Below are positions 1 to 8,642 of a stretch of DNA of 34,227 nucleotides, piece by piece. Position numbers and translations under genes: made by a program. The DNA comes from Cellvibrionales bacterium UBA3090. Lineage in GTDB: Bacteria; Pseudomonadota; Gammaproteobacteria; Pseudomonadales; Porticoccaceae. The first letter of the stretch is position 1. Every line of letters begins with the position of its first letter. The stretch spans positions 1-34,227 of the forward strand of contig DFBC01000006.1 in the NCBI GenBank assembly GCA_002367235.1, written 5' to 3'. The notes beneath the pieces are model-generated. The model was not told the origin of the DNA and did no database searches. It worked only from the letters and a program-made list of their open reading frames with translations.

Positions 1-3000
1 CTTTGACGACATCTCCTCGATAATTCTCGCATAGCGCCCAACATTGGCATCATCAAGGGGCGCATCGACTTCATCAAGCATACAGAACGGTGCAGGGTTC
101 AGGTGGAAGATAGAGAATACCAGAGCAATGGCTGTCAGTGCTTTTTCTCCCCCAGACAATAAATGAAGTGTGGTATTTTTCTTGCCGGGAGGCCTCGCCA
201 TAATTGTCACACCGGTATCTAGCAGATCATCTCCGGTTAGCTCAAGGTAGGCATGCCCCCCGCCAAATAGCTTGGGAAACAGCTCCTGAAGTGATGTGTT
301 AATACGATCAAAGGTTTCTTTGAAGCGAGTCCGAGTTTCCTTATCAATTTTTCGGATAGCATTTTCAAGTGTTTGTAACGCCTCTTCCAATTCGGCGTTT
401 TGAGTATCCAGGTAATCCTTGCGCTCGGACTCCACCTTATATTCATCGATTGCCGCCAGATTAATTGGCCCCAACCGCTGAATTCGGTTACCAAGCCGCT
501 CGAGCGTCTGCTCCCATTCTCCGGGATCGGCTTCTTCGGGGAGCAACTCCAACAAAGCCTCGAGTTCAAAGTCATGCTCACTTATCTGCTCGACAATCGT
601 TTTACTTCGTGTGGCCAAATCCTGAGCCACGAGGCGCTGCTGTTCTAGTAACGAACGCTGGGCCTGGATATCCTGCTCCAATTGATTACGACGCTTTTCA
701 ACCTCACGCATCTGGTGCTCGACCTCTTCAAAGGCACGACGAGCATCAGCCAGTTCCTTTTCAACCCCCAAACGAACCTCCAACTGTTCAGCCAGCTGCT
801 CTTTAAGCTCCAACGTTGGATCTTCATCCTGATTAAACGATTCTCTCAGCTGCTCTCTTCGCTCTTCCAACCTGGCGACCTGAACCTCTAAGCGACTGAT
901 ACCTTCCAAAATTGATTGTAATTGAGTGCTGACCGATTTCTCACGCATAGCTAACTCGTGCCTACGATCCCGATCGTGACGCGCACTTTGTCGCGTTTGG
1001 TCTAACACTGCCCGACACTCATCTCGCTCACGCAGCAAGCTCTCTCGCCGCTGAGTATCCTGCTCCATAACCTCAATGGCATCGGATAAAAGCTGACGAG
1101 CCTCCGCCAAATTTTCTTGTTCCTGAAGCTGCTGCTGCTTTGTCTGAGACAGCTCGTTGTCTGCCCTCTCTCTGCGCGCGGCAAACTGCTCAACTTGCAT
1201 CTGACTAGCGCTTAGCTTGGAGCGAAGCTCAGCATATTGACGCTGCTGATCCGCCACACCTCGGCCAATCACTTCGCGTTGAGCTTCCAGGTCGCGACTT
1301 TCTTCCTCTACGGCAGTCTTTTGCTGCTCCAACTCGGTAACTTTTTCGCGACAGGCGGACAATTCTGCTTCCAGCGTTTCAAGCTCTTGTTGTCGTCTCA
1401 GGACTCCAACTTTTGCATCCTGATCGCGTGCAACACGCAGCCAATTAGCTCCCAACCAGAGACCATCACGGGTGACAACTGATTCACCGGCAACCAGCTT
1501 ATCTCGAAGCGCCAATGCCGCCTGAAGATCATCTACAGCGTAAACACCACCCAGCATGGCCGCGACATAATCACCGTCGACCTTAGCTGAAAGCACGTCG
1601 GCCGACACGTCAGAAACCAGCCCATCGAACGACTTATCAACCAGCACCAACTCACCCTGCGCAAAGGTCGCCAGCTGGCTACTTAAACTATCCAAACTCT
1701 CGACGCAAACAGCCTGAAGATAACTACCCAGTACGGTTTCAACGGCTGTCTCCCACCCGGCCTGAACCTGGAGCGTCTCGGCTAACCGTGGCTTATCCGA
1801 AAGCTGCTGGCTATCCAACCATTGCTGCTGGTCACCTTCGCCACCCAGTGCCGCTTGCTGCAAGGCATCCAATGAGGCCTTTCGCCCCAACATAGTCTGC
1901 ATGGCAGTTCGAGATTCATCCAATTGAGAAGAAGAGTGCTGCCCCTGCTGGCGCAAGCTTTCCAGCTTCTCGTTAATTTGATCGAGGCTGGATTTCTTTT
2001 CCTCTGAAGCCAACTCCATCTCGGCCAATTGCTCTTGGAAAAGGGCGATTTCTTCCTGCACAGGGCTATCACTCAAGCCCTGATATTCATGTTGGATATT
2101 TTCCAGTCGCTCTGCCAACCGGCGTAAAACCTGTTCAAGATGCTGGATTCGTGACTGCTGAACCTCCGCCTGTTGGCGAGGCTCTGAGGCCGTTTGGTTG
2201 AAATCGTCCCAAGTGACCTGCCAACTCTGCATAGCCTCTTCAGCCTGCAACAAAACGGCCTGAGACAACTCCTCCGCCACTTCAATCTTTTCTAATTCGG
2301 GGGATATATCCTTTAATTCTGCAGCCCAACTTTCGGCCTTTTGTCGGTCCGTGCGTAAATGCTCCTCAGACTCGATAAAATTACGTTCAGTCTGAGCCAG
2401 GTCATCCTGTAGTTCACGGGCACGATCTTGTACGTGCTGAATAGCTTGCTCAATTCGGGCCACCTCAGCACCAACGGCATAATAACGCCCCTGAACATCG
2501 TTAAAGGTATCGCCCAAGCCAGTATATTCATCTCTATAGCGTTCCAACGATGTATCGCAACCACTACGCTCAGTGACAAGTGCTTCGACTTTCAATTCAT
2601 ATTCATTAATAGACTTACGTCTTTCTACTGACTGAGACTCTAGCTCTCGCCAGCGCAAAGCTTGCAACTCCGCCTTGCTTTGTCGTTCTTCTTTCTTGAA
2701 TTCAGCGTATTTTTCCGCTGCTTGAGCTTGGCGCTCTAAACGATTTAATTGACGCCCCAGCTCCTCGCGAATATCGGTCAGACGCTCCAGGTTTTCCTGA
2801 GTACGACGCATTCGGTTTTCAGTATCCCTGCGACGCTCCTTGTATTTAGAAATACCTGCGGCCTCTTCGATATAAACCCGAAGCTCATCAGGTTTGGCCT
2901 CGATGAGATTGGAGATCATGCCCTGTTCAATAATGGCATAGCTTCTAGGACCCAAGCCCGTACCAAGGAAGATATCCGTGATATCACGGCGTCGGCATTT

Positions 3001-3360
3001 ATTACCATTAAGGTAGTAATTTGACTGGCTGTCTCTAGTCACTTTTCGCTTAATGGATATTTCACTCCAAGCAGCGTATTCACCACCAAGGCTTGCATCT
3101 GAGTTATCGAAGACCAATTCGATGGAGGCCTGCCCCACAGGCTTTCGGCCACCAGAACCATTAAAAATGACATCAGTCATCGACTCGCCACGCAGGTGTT
3201 TGGCTGAACTCTCACCCATAACCCATCGAACCGCATCAATGATGTTCGATTTACCACAGCCATTCGGCCCAACAACAGCACAAAGATTGCTAGGAAAGGA
3301 AACGGTTGTCGGATCTACGAAAGACTTAAATCCGGCGAGCTTGATACATTTCAGACGCAT
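1..3360 (-). CDS. smc: Chromosome segregation ATPase SMC (3' end cut by window edge)
   Basis: SMC is a DNA-binding ATPase that compacts and segregates the chromosome. The reading frame is open from ATG at 3360 to the left edge, 1120 codons with no stop. The N-terminal head has a Walker A motif GPNGCGKS at residues 31-38. A long coiled coil rich in Gln, Glu, Arg and Leu follows, then a hinge region at about residues 490-640, a second coiled coil, and the C-terminal head with the ABC signature LSGGEK at 1068-1073 and a Walker B region (LDEVDAPLDD) just after. The family usually has about 1150-1170 residues, so roughly 45 are missing. The alternating head-coil-hinge-coil-head order rules out an ordinary ABC transporter ATPase. 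MukB is excluded by the SMC-type head. Its neighbour upstream is ccmI, 142 bases away and on the same strand. Confidence 0.97.
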   Translation of the reverse strand, partial: MRLKCIKLAGFKSFVDPTTVSFPSNLCAVVGPNGCGKSNIIDAVRWVMGESSAKHLRGESMTDVIFNGSGGRKPVGQASIELVFDNSDASLGGEYAAWSEISIKRKVTRDSQSNYYLNGNKCRRRDITDIFLGTGLGPRSYAIIEQGMISNLIEAKPDELRVYIEEAAGISKYKERRRDTENRMRRTQENLERLTDIREELGRQLNRLERQAQAAEKYAEFKKEERQSKAELQALRWRELESQSVERRKSINEYELKVEALVTERSGCDTSLERYRDEYTGLGDTFNDVQGRYYAVGAEVARIEQAIQHVQDRARELQDDLAQTERNFIESEEHLRTDRQKAESWAAELKDISPELEKIEVAEELSQAVLLQAEEAMQSWQVTWDDFNQTASEPRQQAEVQQSRIQHLEQVLRRLAERLENIQHEYQGLSDSPVQEEIALFQEQLAEMELASEEKKSSLDQINEKLESLRQQGQHSSSQLDESRTAMQTMLGRKASLDALQQAALGGEGDQQQWLDSQQLSDKPRLAETLQVQAGWETAVETVLGSYLQAVCVESLDSLSSQLATFAQGELVLVDKSFDGLVSDVSADVLSAKVDGDYVAAMLGGVYAVDDLQAALALRDKLVAGESVVTRDGLWLGANWLRVARDQDAKVGVLRRQQELETLEAELSACREKVTELEQQKTAVEEESRDLEAQREVIGRGVADQQRQYAELRSKLSASQMQVEQFAARRERADNELSQTKQQQLQEQENLAEARQLLSDAIEVMEQDTQRRESLLRERDECRAVLDQTRQSARHDRDRRHELAMREKSVSTQLQSILEGISRLEVQVARLEERREQLRESFNQDEDPTLELKEQLAEQLEVRLGVEKELADARRAFEEVEHQMREVEKRRNQLEQDIQAQRSLLEQQRLVAQDLATRSKTIVEQISEHDFELEALLELLPEEADPGEWEQTLERLGNRIQRLGPINLAAIDEYKVESERKDYLDTQNAELEEALQTLENAIRKIDKETRTRFKETFDRINTSLQELFPKLFGGGHAYLELTGDDLLDTGVTIMARPPGKKNTTLHLLSGGEKALTAIALVFSIFHLNPAPFCMLDEVDAPLDDANVGRYARIIEEMSSK

Positions 3361-3451
3361 GAATATCTCTTTTTTTGGCTTTCCTGCCAGAATTTACGCT
3401 ATTGCTATAAACGTATCATTCGAGCGTCTTTACTCAAAGATAACGAGTTGA

Positions 3452-3489
3452 TTTTACACGGCTGAGCTACAGCCACAAGCCATGTAAAA
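3452..3489 (-). other. 12-bp inverted repeat between ccmI and smc
   Basis: The arms at 3452-3463 and 3478-3489 can pair over 12 bp. The one non-Watson-Crick position is a G-U wobble in the minus-strand RNA but an A-C mismatch in the plus-strand RNA, so any folded RNA is more likely made leftwards from ccmI towards smc. No run of U follows on the minus strand, so it is not a classic intrinsic terminator. It could be an mRNA-stabilising hairpin or a leader structure for smc. The function is unknown. Confidence 0.4.
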
Positions 3490-3502
3490 CGATAAATAAA
3501 AC

Positions 3503-4741
3503 CTATAACTGATGATCGATAACCACCTGAACTGGCACCTTAGTATTACCCATCTCCAGCTCGCCCGTAACACCCTCCAGGTCACCCGCCGAAGGAATCG
3601 CCGATCCACTTAAAGACACCCGAGCCACCACTTCAACTGAATCAATAGAAGATAACGGCGCACCACCAGGCATCGCCATGGTGTCGTCCAAAATTACCGT
3701 TGTGGGCAAATCCTCTACCAACAATCTAGCCACAGCCAAAGGCATTGGCTTACCCTGCCATTCACGGGCAAACACATAGACCACTTGGCCTGGCGTCACC
3801 TCCAGGTCAGGAGACAGAGCCACCTTTACAGTCAATGATGGCAGCTCTTCACCGAGCTGTTTTCTGGCACGTAAAATACCCGACTGTAGCGCCTGAGCCT
3901 GGGGACTTCCAGGAGGGATTGACTGCAATGCTAACTGCCAACTCCGAACGGCCAACTGATAATCACCCGATTCAAAAGCACGGATACCGTTAAGCCCTAG
4001 AGCCGTCCGGTTTCCCGGATCCAAACCCAGCGCATTATCCAATACCAACCCGGCTTCACCTTCAAATTTACTACCCGCTGCAAAGTAGAGCGCTTGTGCA
4101 TATTCAGCCATAAGCTCTGCATCATTAGGCGCTAAACTAACGGCCTTTTGATATGAAGCGGTAGCTGCAGAAAAATTAGCGTCTTCCATCTGCAATCTAG
4201 CAAGGGTCACCAGATAAAAAACATTGTCTGCCTCACTCGCTAGTTTTCTGGATATTCGACTCTGTATCGTCTTGCTCAGCACTGAATAATCTTCGGTCCC
4301 GAGGGAGACAGTCCTGCGAGCCTCCAGTAACTCAGCAATTTCAACATCGTCACTGGCACCCAACACCTGATACAAACCGAAGGCCACAAGTGGAACCAAC
4401 AGCAAACACACCATGAGTAGCCACGCCCCACGGCCTGTCTTTTGTGTTGCTATTGCATGAGAAAGCGAATCCCGCGAATCCTTGTCTGGCGCATCACTCA
4501 ACAGCAGTCGTTTCTGCTCTGACACCAATTCGGAATATTGCGATTCTTTAATATCACCATCTTCCAACTGCTGCTTTAGCTCAAGCAGTTGCTCCTTGAA
4601 TAACTCGACATTTTTATGTTCAACCAAATCAAACGTAGCTTCAGTCTTATCAACAACAGGCCTGACAGGTTTTCTTACCAATGGATATATAACAAAAGCC
4701 GCCGCCAACAACGTTAAAAGCGCGAGTACTGTCCACATCAT
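3503..4741 (-). CDS. ccmI: Cytochrome c biogenesis protein CcmI (CycH-like, TPR)
   Basis: CcmI belongs to the haem lyase module of System I cytochrome c maturation, where its TPR domain holds apocytochrome c for CcmF/CcmH. The protein has 412 residues. It shows an N-terminal membrane segment (VLALLTLLAAAFVIYPLV), a charged linker, a second membrane segment near residues 105-125 (WLLMVCLLLVPLVAFGLY), then helical repeats that fit TPRs (around residues 175-300) and a C-terminal periplasmic region. The start ATG at 4741 overlaps the ccmH stop as ATGA. The next codon is also ATG, so the start could lie one codon later, where spacing to the AAGGA element is better. It is the last gene of the short ccmH-ccmI unit. 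Confidence 0.92.
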   Translation of the reverse strand: MMWTVLALLTLLAAAFVIYPLVRKPVRPVVDKTEATFDLVEHKNVELFKEQLLELKQQLEDGDIKESQYSELVSEQKRLLLSDAPDKDSRDSLSHAIATQKTGRGAWLLMVCLLLVPLVAFGLYQVLGASDDVEIAELLEARRTVSLGTEDYSVLSKTIQSRISRKLASEADNVFYLVTLARLQMEDANFSAATASYQKAVSLAPNDAELMAEYAQALYFAAGSKFEGEAGLVLDNALGLDPGNRTALGLNGIRAFESGDYQLAVRSWQLALQSIPPGSPQAQALQSGILRARKQLGEELPSLTVKVALSPDLEVTPGQVVYVFAREWQGKPMPLAVARLLVEDLPTTVILDDTMAMPGGAPLSSIDSVEVVARVSLSGSAIPSAGDLEGVTGELEMGNTKVPVQVVIDHQL

Positions 4742-5274
4742 TTATCCTTACTACCTTTTTTCGAAATAGATGAGCTATCACCCGTCTCACCCAAAGAATT
4801 TTCACCCAACAATTCATCCAAACGGTCTAATTCCTCTGCCTTTAATATTGGATTAGTTTTCCTTTCAGGTGATTGGCGCCGCCGGATGGTCAGCATAATG
4901 ATCACACCGCCCACTAATAACAAGCCCGGCGCCAGCCACAACAAGAGTGTGGTTTTTTTTACCGGTGGACGATACATCACAAATTCGCCATAACGCGCCA
5001 CCAGAAAATCCACAATTTCCTGATCACTCTTCCCTTCCTCAAGCATGCGAAATATTTCTTGACGCAAGTCGGCAGCAATCGGCGAGTTTGAATCCGCCAA
5101 ATTTTGGTTTTGACACTTGGGACAACGCAACTCATTCACCAATACTTGATAGCGATCGCGCTGCTGATCTGAGGAAAACTCCCTAAGCTCGACGACCGAA
5201 AGTGCTGAACCACTGACAACCATCAAAACTAAAAACATTGTGTAATTTCGCAAGCACTTAAACACCGGTTTCAT
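4738..5274 (-). CDS. ccmH: Cytochrome c maturation protein CcmH (CcmL-type)
   Basis: CcmH is a membrane-anchored periplasmic thiol oxidoreductase that handles the haem-binding cysteines of apocytochrome c before haem attachment. The 178 residues include a signal-like N-terminal segment (residues 12-27), the family motif LRCPKCQNQ with the CxxC pair at Cys51 and Cys54, and a C-terminal membrane helix (LLLWLAPGLLLVGGVIIML). The length matches single-domain CcmH, with the TPR part carried by separate CcmI. The ATG at 5274 has AGGA directly abutting it, which is closer than usual; Met13 is an alternative but would cut into the signal sequence. Upstream lie two tRNA genes on the other strand, so this gene is separated from the rest of the ccm set and needs its own promoter within about 80 bases. 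Confidence 0.93.
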   Translation of the reverse strand: MKPVFKCLRNYTMFLVLMVVSGSALSVVELREFSSDQQRDRYQVLVNELRCPKCQNQNLADSNSPIAADLRQEIFRMLEEGKSDQEIVDFLVARYGEFVMYRPPVKKTTLLLWLAPGLLLVGGVIIMLTIRRRQSPERKTNPILKAEELDRLDELLGENSLGETGDSSSISKKGSKDK

Positions 5275-5315
5275 TCCTGTATTTTTTCATTGTTGTAACA
5301 TATTGTCTTATTACC

Positions 5316-5343
5316 TTGACCCATACTTTTGAATGAGTAGAAT
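5316..5343 (+). promoter_or_regulatory. Sigma70-type promoter for the tRNA-Val/tRNA-Asp operon
   Basis: A -35 element TTGACC (5316-5321) and a -10 element TAGAAT (5338-5343) are separated by 16 bases. They lie directly upstream of tRNA-Val, and the GC-rich stretch after the -10 is typical of stringently controlled stable-RNA promoters. Confidence 0.75.
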
Positions 5344-5356
5344 ACGCACCGCTCTT

Positions 5357-5432
5357 GGGTGGTTAGCTCAGTTGGTAGAGCGGCGCCCTTACAAGGCGTA
5401 GGTCACAGGTTCGACCCCTGTACCACCCACCA
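5357..5432 (+). tRNA. tRNA-Val (anticodon UAC)
   Basis: The 76-base cloverleaf has a 7-bp acceptor stem (5357-5363 with 5422-5428), a D arm TAGCTCAGTTGGTAGAGC, an anticodon loop CTTACAA with anticodon TAC, a T arm with GGTTCGACC, and an encoded CCA end at 5430-5432. It lies 19 bases upstream of tRNA-Asp and is the first gene of the pair. Confidence 0.97.
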
Positions 5433-5451
5433 GTTTCTTCAAAGCATATGC

Positions 5452-5528
5452 GGACCGGTAGTTCAGCTGGTTAGAATGCCGGCCTGTCACGCCGGAGGTC
5501 GCGGGTTCGAGTCCCGTCCGGTCCGCCA
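5452..5528 (+). tRNA. tRNA-Asp (anticodon GUC)
   Basis: The 77-base cloverleaf has acceptor stem GGACCGG/CCGGTCC, anticodon loop CTGTCAC with anticodon GTC, a T loop GGTTCGAGTC, discriminator G and an encoded CCA at 5526-5528. It follows tRNA-Val with a short spacer and is followed by an intrinsic terminator, so the two tRNAs form one transcription unit. Confidence 0.97.
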
Positions 5529-5566
5529 CTTTGCTTCTAGGCACTGACACGCTCAGTACACCTAAT

Positions 5567-5596
5567 AAAAAAGGCACCCCGATCGGGTGCTTTTTT
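5567..5596. terminator. Two-way intrinsic terminator between tRNA operon and PcaC-like gene
   Basis: The stem GCACCC/GGGTGC (5574-5579 with 5585-5590) has a 5-base loop. It is flanked by six A on the left and six T on the right, so a U run follows the hairpin in either direction. It would end both the rightward tRNA transcript and the leftward ccmG/PcaC-like transcript. Confidence 0.85.
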
Positions 5597-5640
5597 ATGC
5601 CTAAAGCTTTTTCACCGGTACGAATTTCCCTACCCATCAA

Positions 5641-6009
5641 TTATTCTTCAAGTACTTCCTTTGCCGCCCGAAATGCTTCCTGCAATGCAGGCGCGCCGAT
5701 ATAGGGTGCCGTATGCAACAACACTTCTCGTATCTCCTCGGGCGTACAGCCATTACGAATGGCACCACGCACATGGCCTTTCAGCTCATTGGGCGCCTTG
5801 AGGGCTGCCAGTGTAGCGATGGTAATGATACTGCGTGTTTTTAAAGGCAAGGTCTCCCTAGCCCAAACGGAACCCCAGCAATTTTCGTTAATATAGTCCT
5901 GAACCGGTTGGGTAAAATCAGTGACGGCATCCATTGCCCTATCGACAAATTCATCACCCATAACTCGACGACGAACGTTCATACCTCGTTGATAATCTTC
6001 TTCAGCCAT
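5641..6009 (-). CDS. Carboxymuconolactone decarboxylase family protein (PcaC-like)
   Basis: This 122-residue protein resembles 4-carboxymuconolactone decarboxylase PcaC along its whole length: the N-terminal YxRGxxVRRxVxGDEFVDR pattern, NCWGSVWARE, LPLKTRSIITIATLAAL, the ELKGHVRGAIRNG helix and EEIREVLLHTAPYIGAPA. It lacks the CxxC of AhpD-type peroxidase partners, so a thiol role in cytochrome c maturation is not supported. No other protocatechuate-pathway gene is in the window, so the true substrate is unclear. The ATG at 6009 has AAGGA six bases upstream. It lies 59 bases after ccmG on the same strand and could be read through from the ccm operon. The family assignment is sure; the exact reaction is not. 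Confidence 0.88.
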   Translation of the reverse strand: MAEEDYQRGMNVRRRVMGDEFVDRAMDAVTDFTQPVQDYINENCWGSVWARETLPLKTRSIITIATLAALKAPNELKGHVRGAIRNGCTPEEIREVLLHTAPYIGAPALQEAFRAAKEVLEE

Positions 6010-6068
6010 TATTTATCCTTCGCTTGAATTGTTGCCTTTGTATAATATGATTTTACTAGCACATAGCT

Positions 6069-6593
6069 TTACTTAATTTGTTGCCAGATAGGCAATAAGT
6101 GTTGCTGCCAGACACGGTCATCAACAACGCCCACATGCTTATACCGAATGGTGCCGCTGCTATCTACCACGTAGGTTTCAGGTGCGCCAAATACACCAAG
6201 ATCCAGCCCCATTCGTCCAGTACTGTCAACAATACTCAAGGCATACGGGTCACCTTTATCGGACAACCACTTATTGGCTTCGACCACGTCATCCTTATAA
6301 TTCAGCCCAACAATTCGAATACCCTGTTGCGCTAAACTATTCAGAAAAGGGTGTTCTACGCGACACGAAATACACCATGTGGCCCACACATTAAGCAATG
6401 CTGGTTGTCCCTGAAAAAGTTGCTGGTCAACTTGCCTGTTTTCATCGCCAAGCACTGGCAATAAAAACTCAGGTATTGGCTGGTCAATCAATGCCGACGG
6501 CATGGCATTAGGGTCCCGTTCTAAGCCATTCAGCAGAAACACAGCCAGTACAATAAATATAATCAAGGGTACAAACAGCTTTATCCTTGCCAT
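6069..6593 (-). CDS. ccmG: Thiol:disulfide interchange protein DsbE/CcmG
   Basis: CcmG is a membrane-tethered periplasmic thioredoxin-like reductase that keeps apocytochrome cysteines reduced for haem attachment. With start ATG 6593 the protein has 174 residues: a membrane anchor at about 6-22, the region PIPEFLLPVL typical of the DsbE substrate-binding insert, and the active-site motif WATWCISC with Cys74 and Cys77. A GTG nine bases upstream extends the frame by three residues, but the GGGGGTGG ribosome-binding stretch sits at proper distance only for the ATG. It follows ccmF by 49 bases. Its usual partner ccmH is not next; the PcaC-like gene and two tRNAs intervene. Confidence 0.94.
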   Translation of the reverse strand: MARIKLFVPLIIFIVLAVFLLNGLERDPNAMPSALIDQPIPEFLLPVLGDENRQVDQQLFQGQPALLNVWATWCISCRVEHPFLNSLAQQGIRIVGLNYKDDVVEANKWLSDKGDPYALSIVDSTGRMGLDLGVFGAPETYVVDSSGTIRYKHVGVVDDRVWQQHLLPIWQQIK

Positions 6594-6642
6594 ACATTCC
6601 ACCCCCTTAGCACGATCATCTTAGTTAGCACCTTTTCCACCA

Positions 6643-8616
6643 CTAGCTATGAACCAGCAAATCTGATTCGGAATAAGAAGCCGATTTATAGCGCCGATAG
6701 CGTTTATCCAAAACAGCAAGCAACCCACCCCCCGCTATGAGCAGGCCACCCAACCAAATCCATCGCACAAATGGCTTCACATAAACACGTATGGCCCACG
6801 CTTCACCTTTAAGTGGCTCACCTAATGCTACGTATAGATCACGCATCAGACCGTTATCAATGGCCGCCTCGGTCATCGTTTGACCACTCGCCATATAGCG
6901 GCGCTTCTCAGGTGTTAACTCAGCAATTTGTCGGCCATTTTTAGTCACGATAATCAATGCCTGATCTGCAATGTAGTTTGGCCCCTGAACCGGCTGCATC
7001 CCCCTGAACTCAAACTGATAGCCGGCGACATCAGCCTTGTCTGCTGGCTCCATCCGGATATCTCGCTGAATACTGTAAATACTGGTTAAACCCGCGCCGA
7101 CAATACATACCGCCACGCCAAGGTGAGCTAACACCATCCCATAATAACTACCCTTAAGTCGGGTCAAACCAAACCAACGAGAGCGTGAATGGCCAGATTT
7201 ATGCCAAATATCGACCAATGTAACCGTCGCCACCCACGTAGCAACTGCCACGGTCACAGCGGCCATGACGCTATAGTTATCGCCATAAGCAAGAGGAAAT
7301 AACAAACCCACCGATAGAGAAAGCAACAGTGGAATATTGAAATAACGCTTGAGATTAGCCGAAGGGTTGCGCTTCCAGCGCAATACAGAGCCCATTGCCA
7401 TCAGTACCGCCAATAACAACATCAGAGGCACAAAAAATAAATTAAAGTAGGGAGGCCCTACGGATATTTTTCCCCAGTCCATCACATCGGCAATGAGAGG
7501 ATAAAGTGTCCCTAGAAGGATAATCACCATGATGCTGACCAATAAAATATTGTTAATCAGCACAAACATTTCCCGTGATAATCCAGCAAAGCTAGCGGTG
7601 CCCTTTATCGCCGGCCCACGAAGGGCATAAAGTAGCAGAGAACCGCCAACCACCACGGCAAGAAAACCAAGAATAAACACACCCCGAGTCGGGTCTGCAG
7701 CAAAAGCATGAACAGATGTCAGCACACCTGAGCGCACCAAAAAAGTACCCAGTAAACTCAGTGAAAAGGCAAATATAGCCAGAAGCAATGTCCAGCTCCG
7801 AAACACCCCTCTTTTTTCCGTCACCGCCAGCGTATGAACCAGTGCAGTCCCAACTAACCAAGGCATGAATGAGGCATTTTCCACAGGGTCCCAAAACCAC
7901 CAGCCACCCCAACCCAGTTCGTAGTAAGCCCACCAGCTACCCAGGGCAATACCCAGCGTCAAGAACATCCAGGCTACGTTGGTCCAGGGACGAGTCCACC
8001 TCGCCCATGCAGCATCCATTCTTCCCGCCAACAACGCCGCAATAGAAAATGCAAAAGCCACTGAAAATCCCACATACCCCATATACAGCATGGGCGGGTG
8101 AAAAATCAGTCCGACATCCTGAAGAAGAGGATTTAGATCGGCACCCTCCATAGGAGAAAAAGGTAGGTTTCGCTCAAACGGATTAGAGGTAAACAACAGG
8201 AACAGGTAAAAACCGACACTAATCAGGCCCATCACACTCAGGACACGGGCGACTAACAGTTGGGGCAATGAGCGACTAAACAATGCTACGGCAAAACTCC
8301 ACAGGGCAAGGATTAAAACCCAGAGCAACAATGACCCCTCATGAGCACCCCATACCGCACTAACCTTGTATCGATCTGGTAACAAGGTATTAGAATTTGC
8401 TGCCACATACTGAACTGTAAAATCGTCATTTAAAAACAAATTTACCAAGCAGCCAAAGCTAAAGGCGACCATCAATGTTTGACCAACAACCAGTGGTCTG
8501 GCTGACGCCATCCACAGACGATTTCCTGTCACCGCACCCATCTGGGGGAGAACTGACTGCATTAGCGCCAGAACCAAAGCCAATATCAGTGCAAAATGCC
8601 CATATTCAGCAATCAT
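6643..8616 (-). CDS. ccmF: Haem lyase subunit CcmF
   Basis: CcmF is the multi-span inner-membrane core of the cytochrome c haem lyase and takes haem from holo-CcmE. The 657 residues contain many hydrophobic helices and the tryptophan-rich WWD motif at about residues 235-250 (WGGWWFWDPVEN), with periplasmic histidine candidates His173 and His261. A C-terminal periplasmic domain precedes the last helix (WIWLGGLLIAGGGLLAVL). The length matches the family (about 650). ATG at 8616 has AAGGA 9 bases upstream. It sits between ccmE (26 bases upstream) and ccmG in the canonical order. Confidence 0.97.
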   Translation of the reverse strand: MIAEYGHFALILALVLALMQSVLPQMGAVTGNRLWMASARPLVVGQTLMVAFSFGCLVNLFLNDDFTVQYVAANSNTLLPDRYKVSAVWGAHEGSLLLWVLILALWSFAVALFSRSLPQLLVARVLSVMGLISVGFYLFLLFTSNPFERNLPFSPMEGADLNPLLQDVGLIFHPPMLYMGYVGFSVAFAFSIAALLAGRMDAAWARWTRPWTNVAWMFLTLGIALGSWWAYYELGWGGWWFWDPVENASFMPWLVGTALVHTLAVTEKRGVFRSWTLLLAIFAFSLSLLGTFLVRSGVLTSVHAFAADPTRGVFILGFLAVVVGGSLLLYALRGPAIKGTASFAGLSREMFVLINNILLVSIMVIILLGTLYPLIADVMDWGKISVGPPYFNLFFVPLMLLLAVLMAMGSVLRWKRNPSANLKRYFNIPLLLSLSVGLLFPLAYGDNYSVMAAVTVAVATWVATVTLVDIWHKSGHSRSRWFGLTRLKGSYYGMVLAHLGVAVCIVGAGLTSIYSIQRDIRMEPADKADVAGYQFEFRGMQPVQGPNYIADQALIIVTKNGRQIAELTPEKRRYMASGQTMTEAAIDNGLMRDLYVALGEPLKGEAWAIRVYVKPFVRWIWLGGLLIAGGGLLAVLDKRYRRYKSASYSESDLLVHS

Positions 8617-8642
8617 CTATATATGTCCTTTTTGGCGAAACC

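Noticed and set aside
237..3024. Many medium-length open frames on both strands within 1-3360
   Set aside because: They are out-of-frame shadows of smc, which is open in a single frame over the whole stretch.
5357..5528. tRNA-Val/tRNA-Asp pair as the attachment site of an integrated element
   Set aside because: Neither an integrase gene nor a repeated tRNA 3' end was noticed nearby, and the flanking genes are conserved ccm genes.
5359..5640. Open frames across the tRNA genes on both strands
   Set aside because: They read through tRNA sequence and a terminator and encode the familiar spurious peptides found over tRNA genes.
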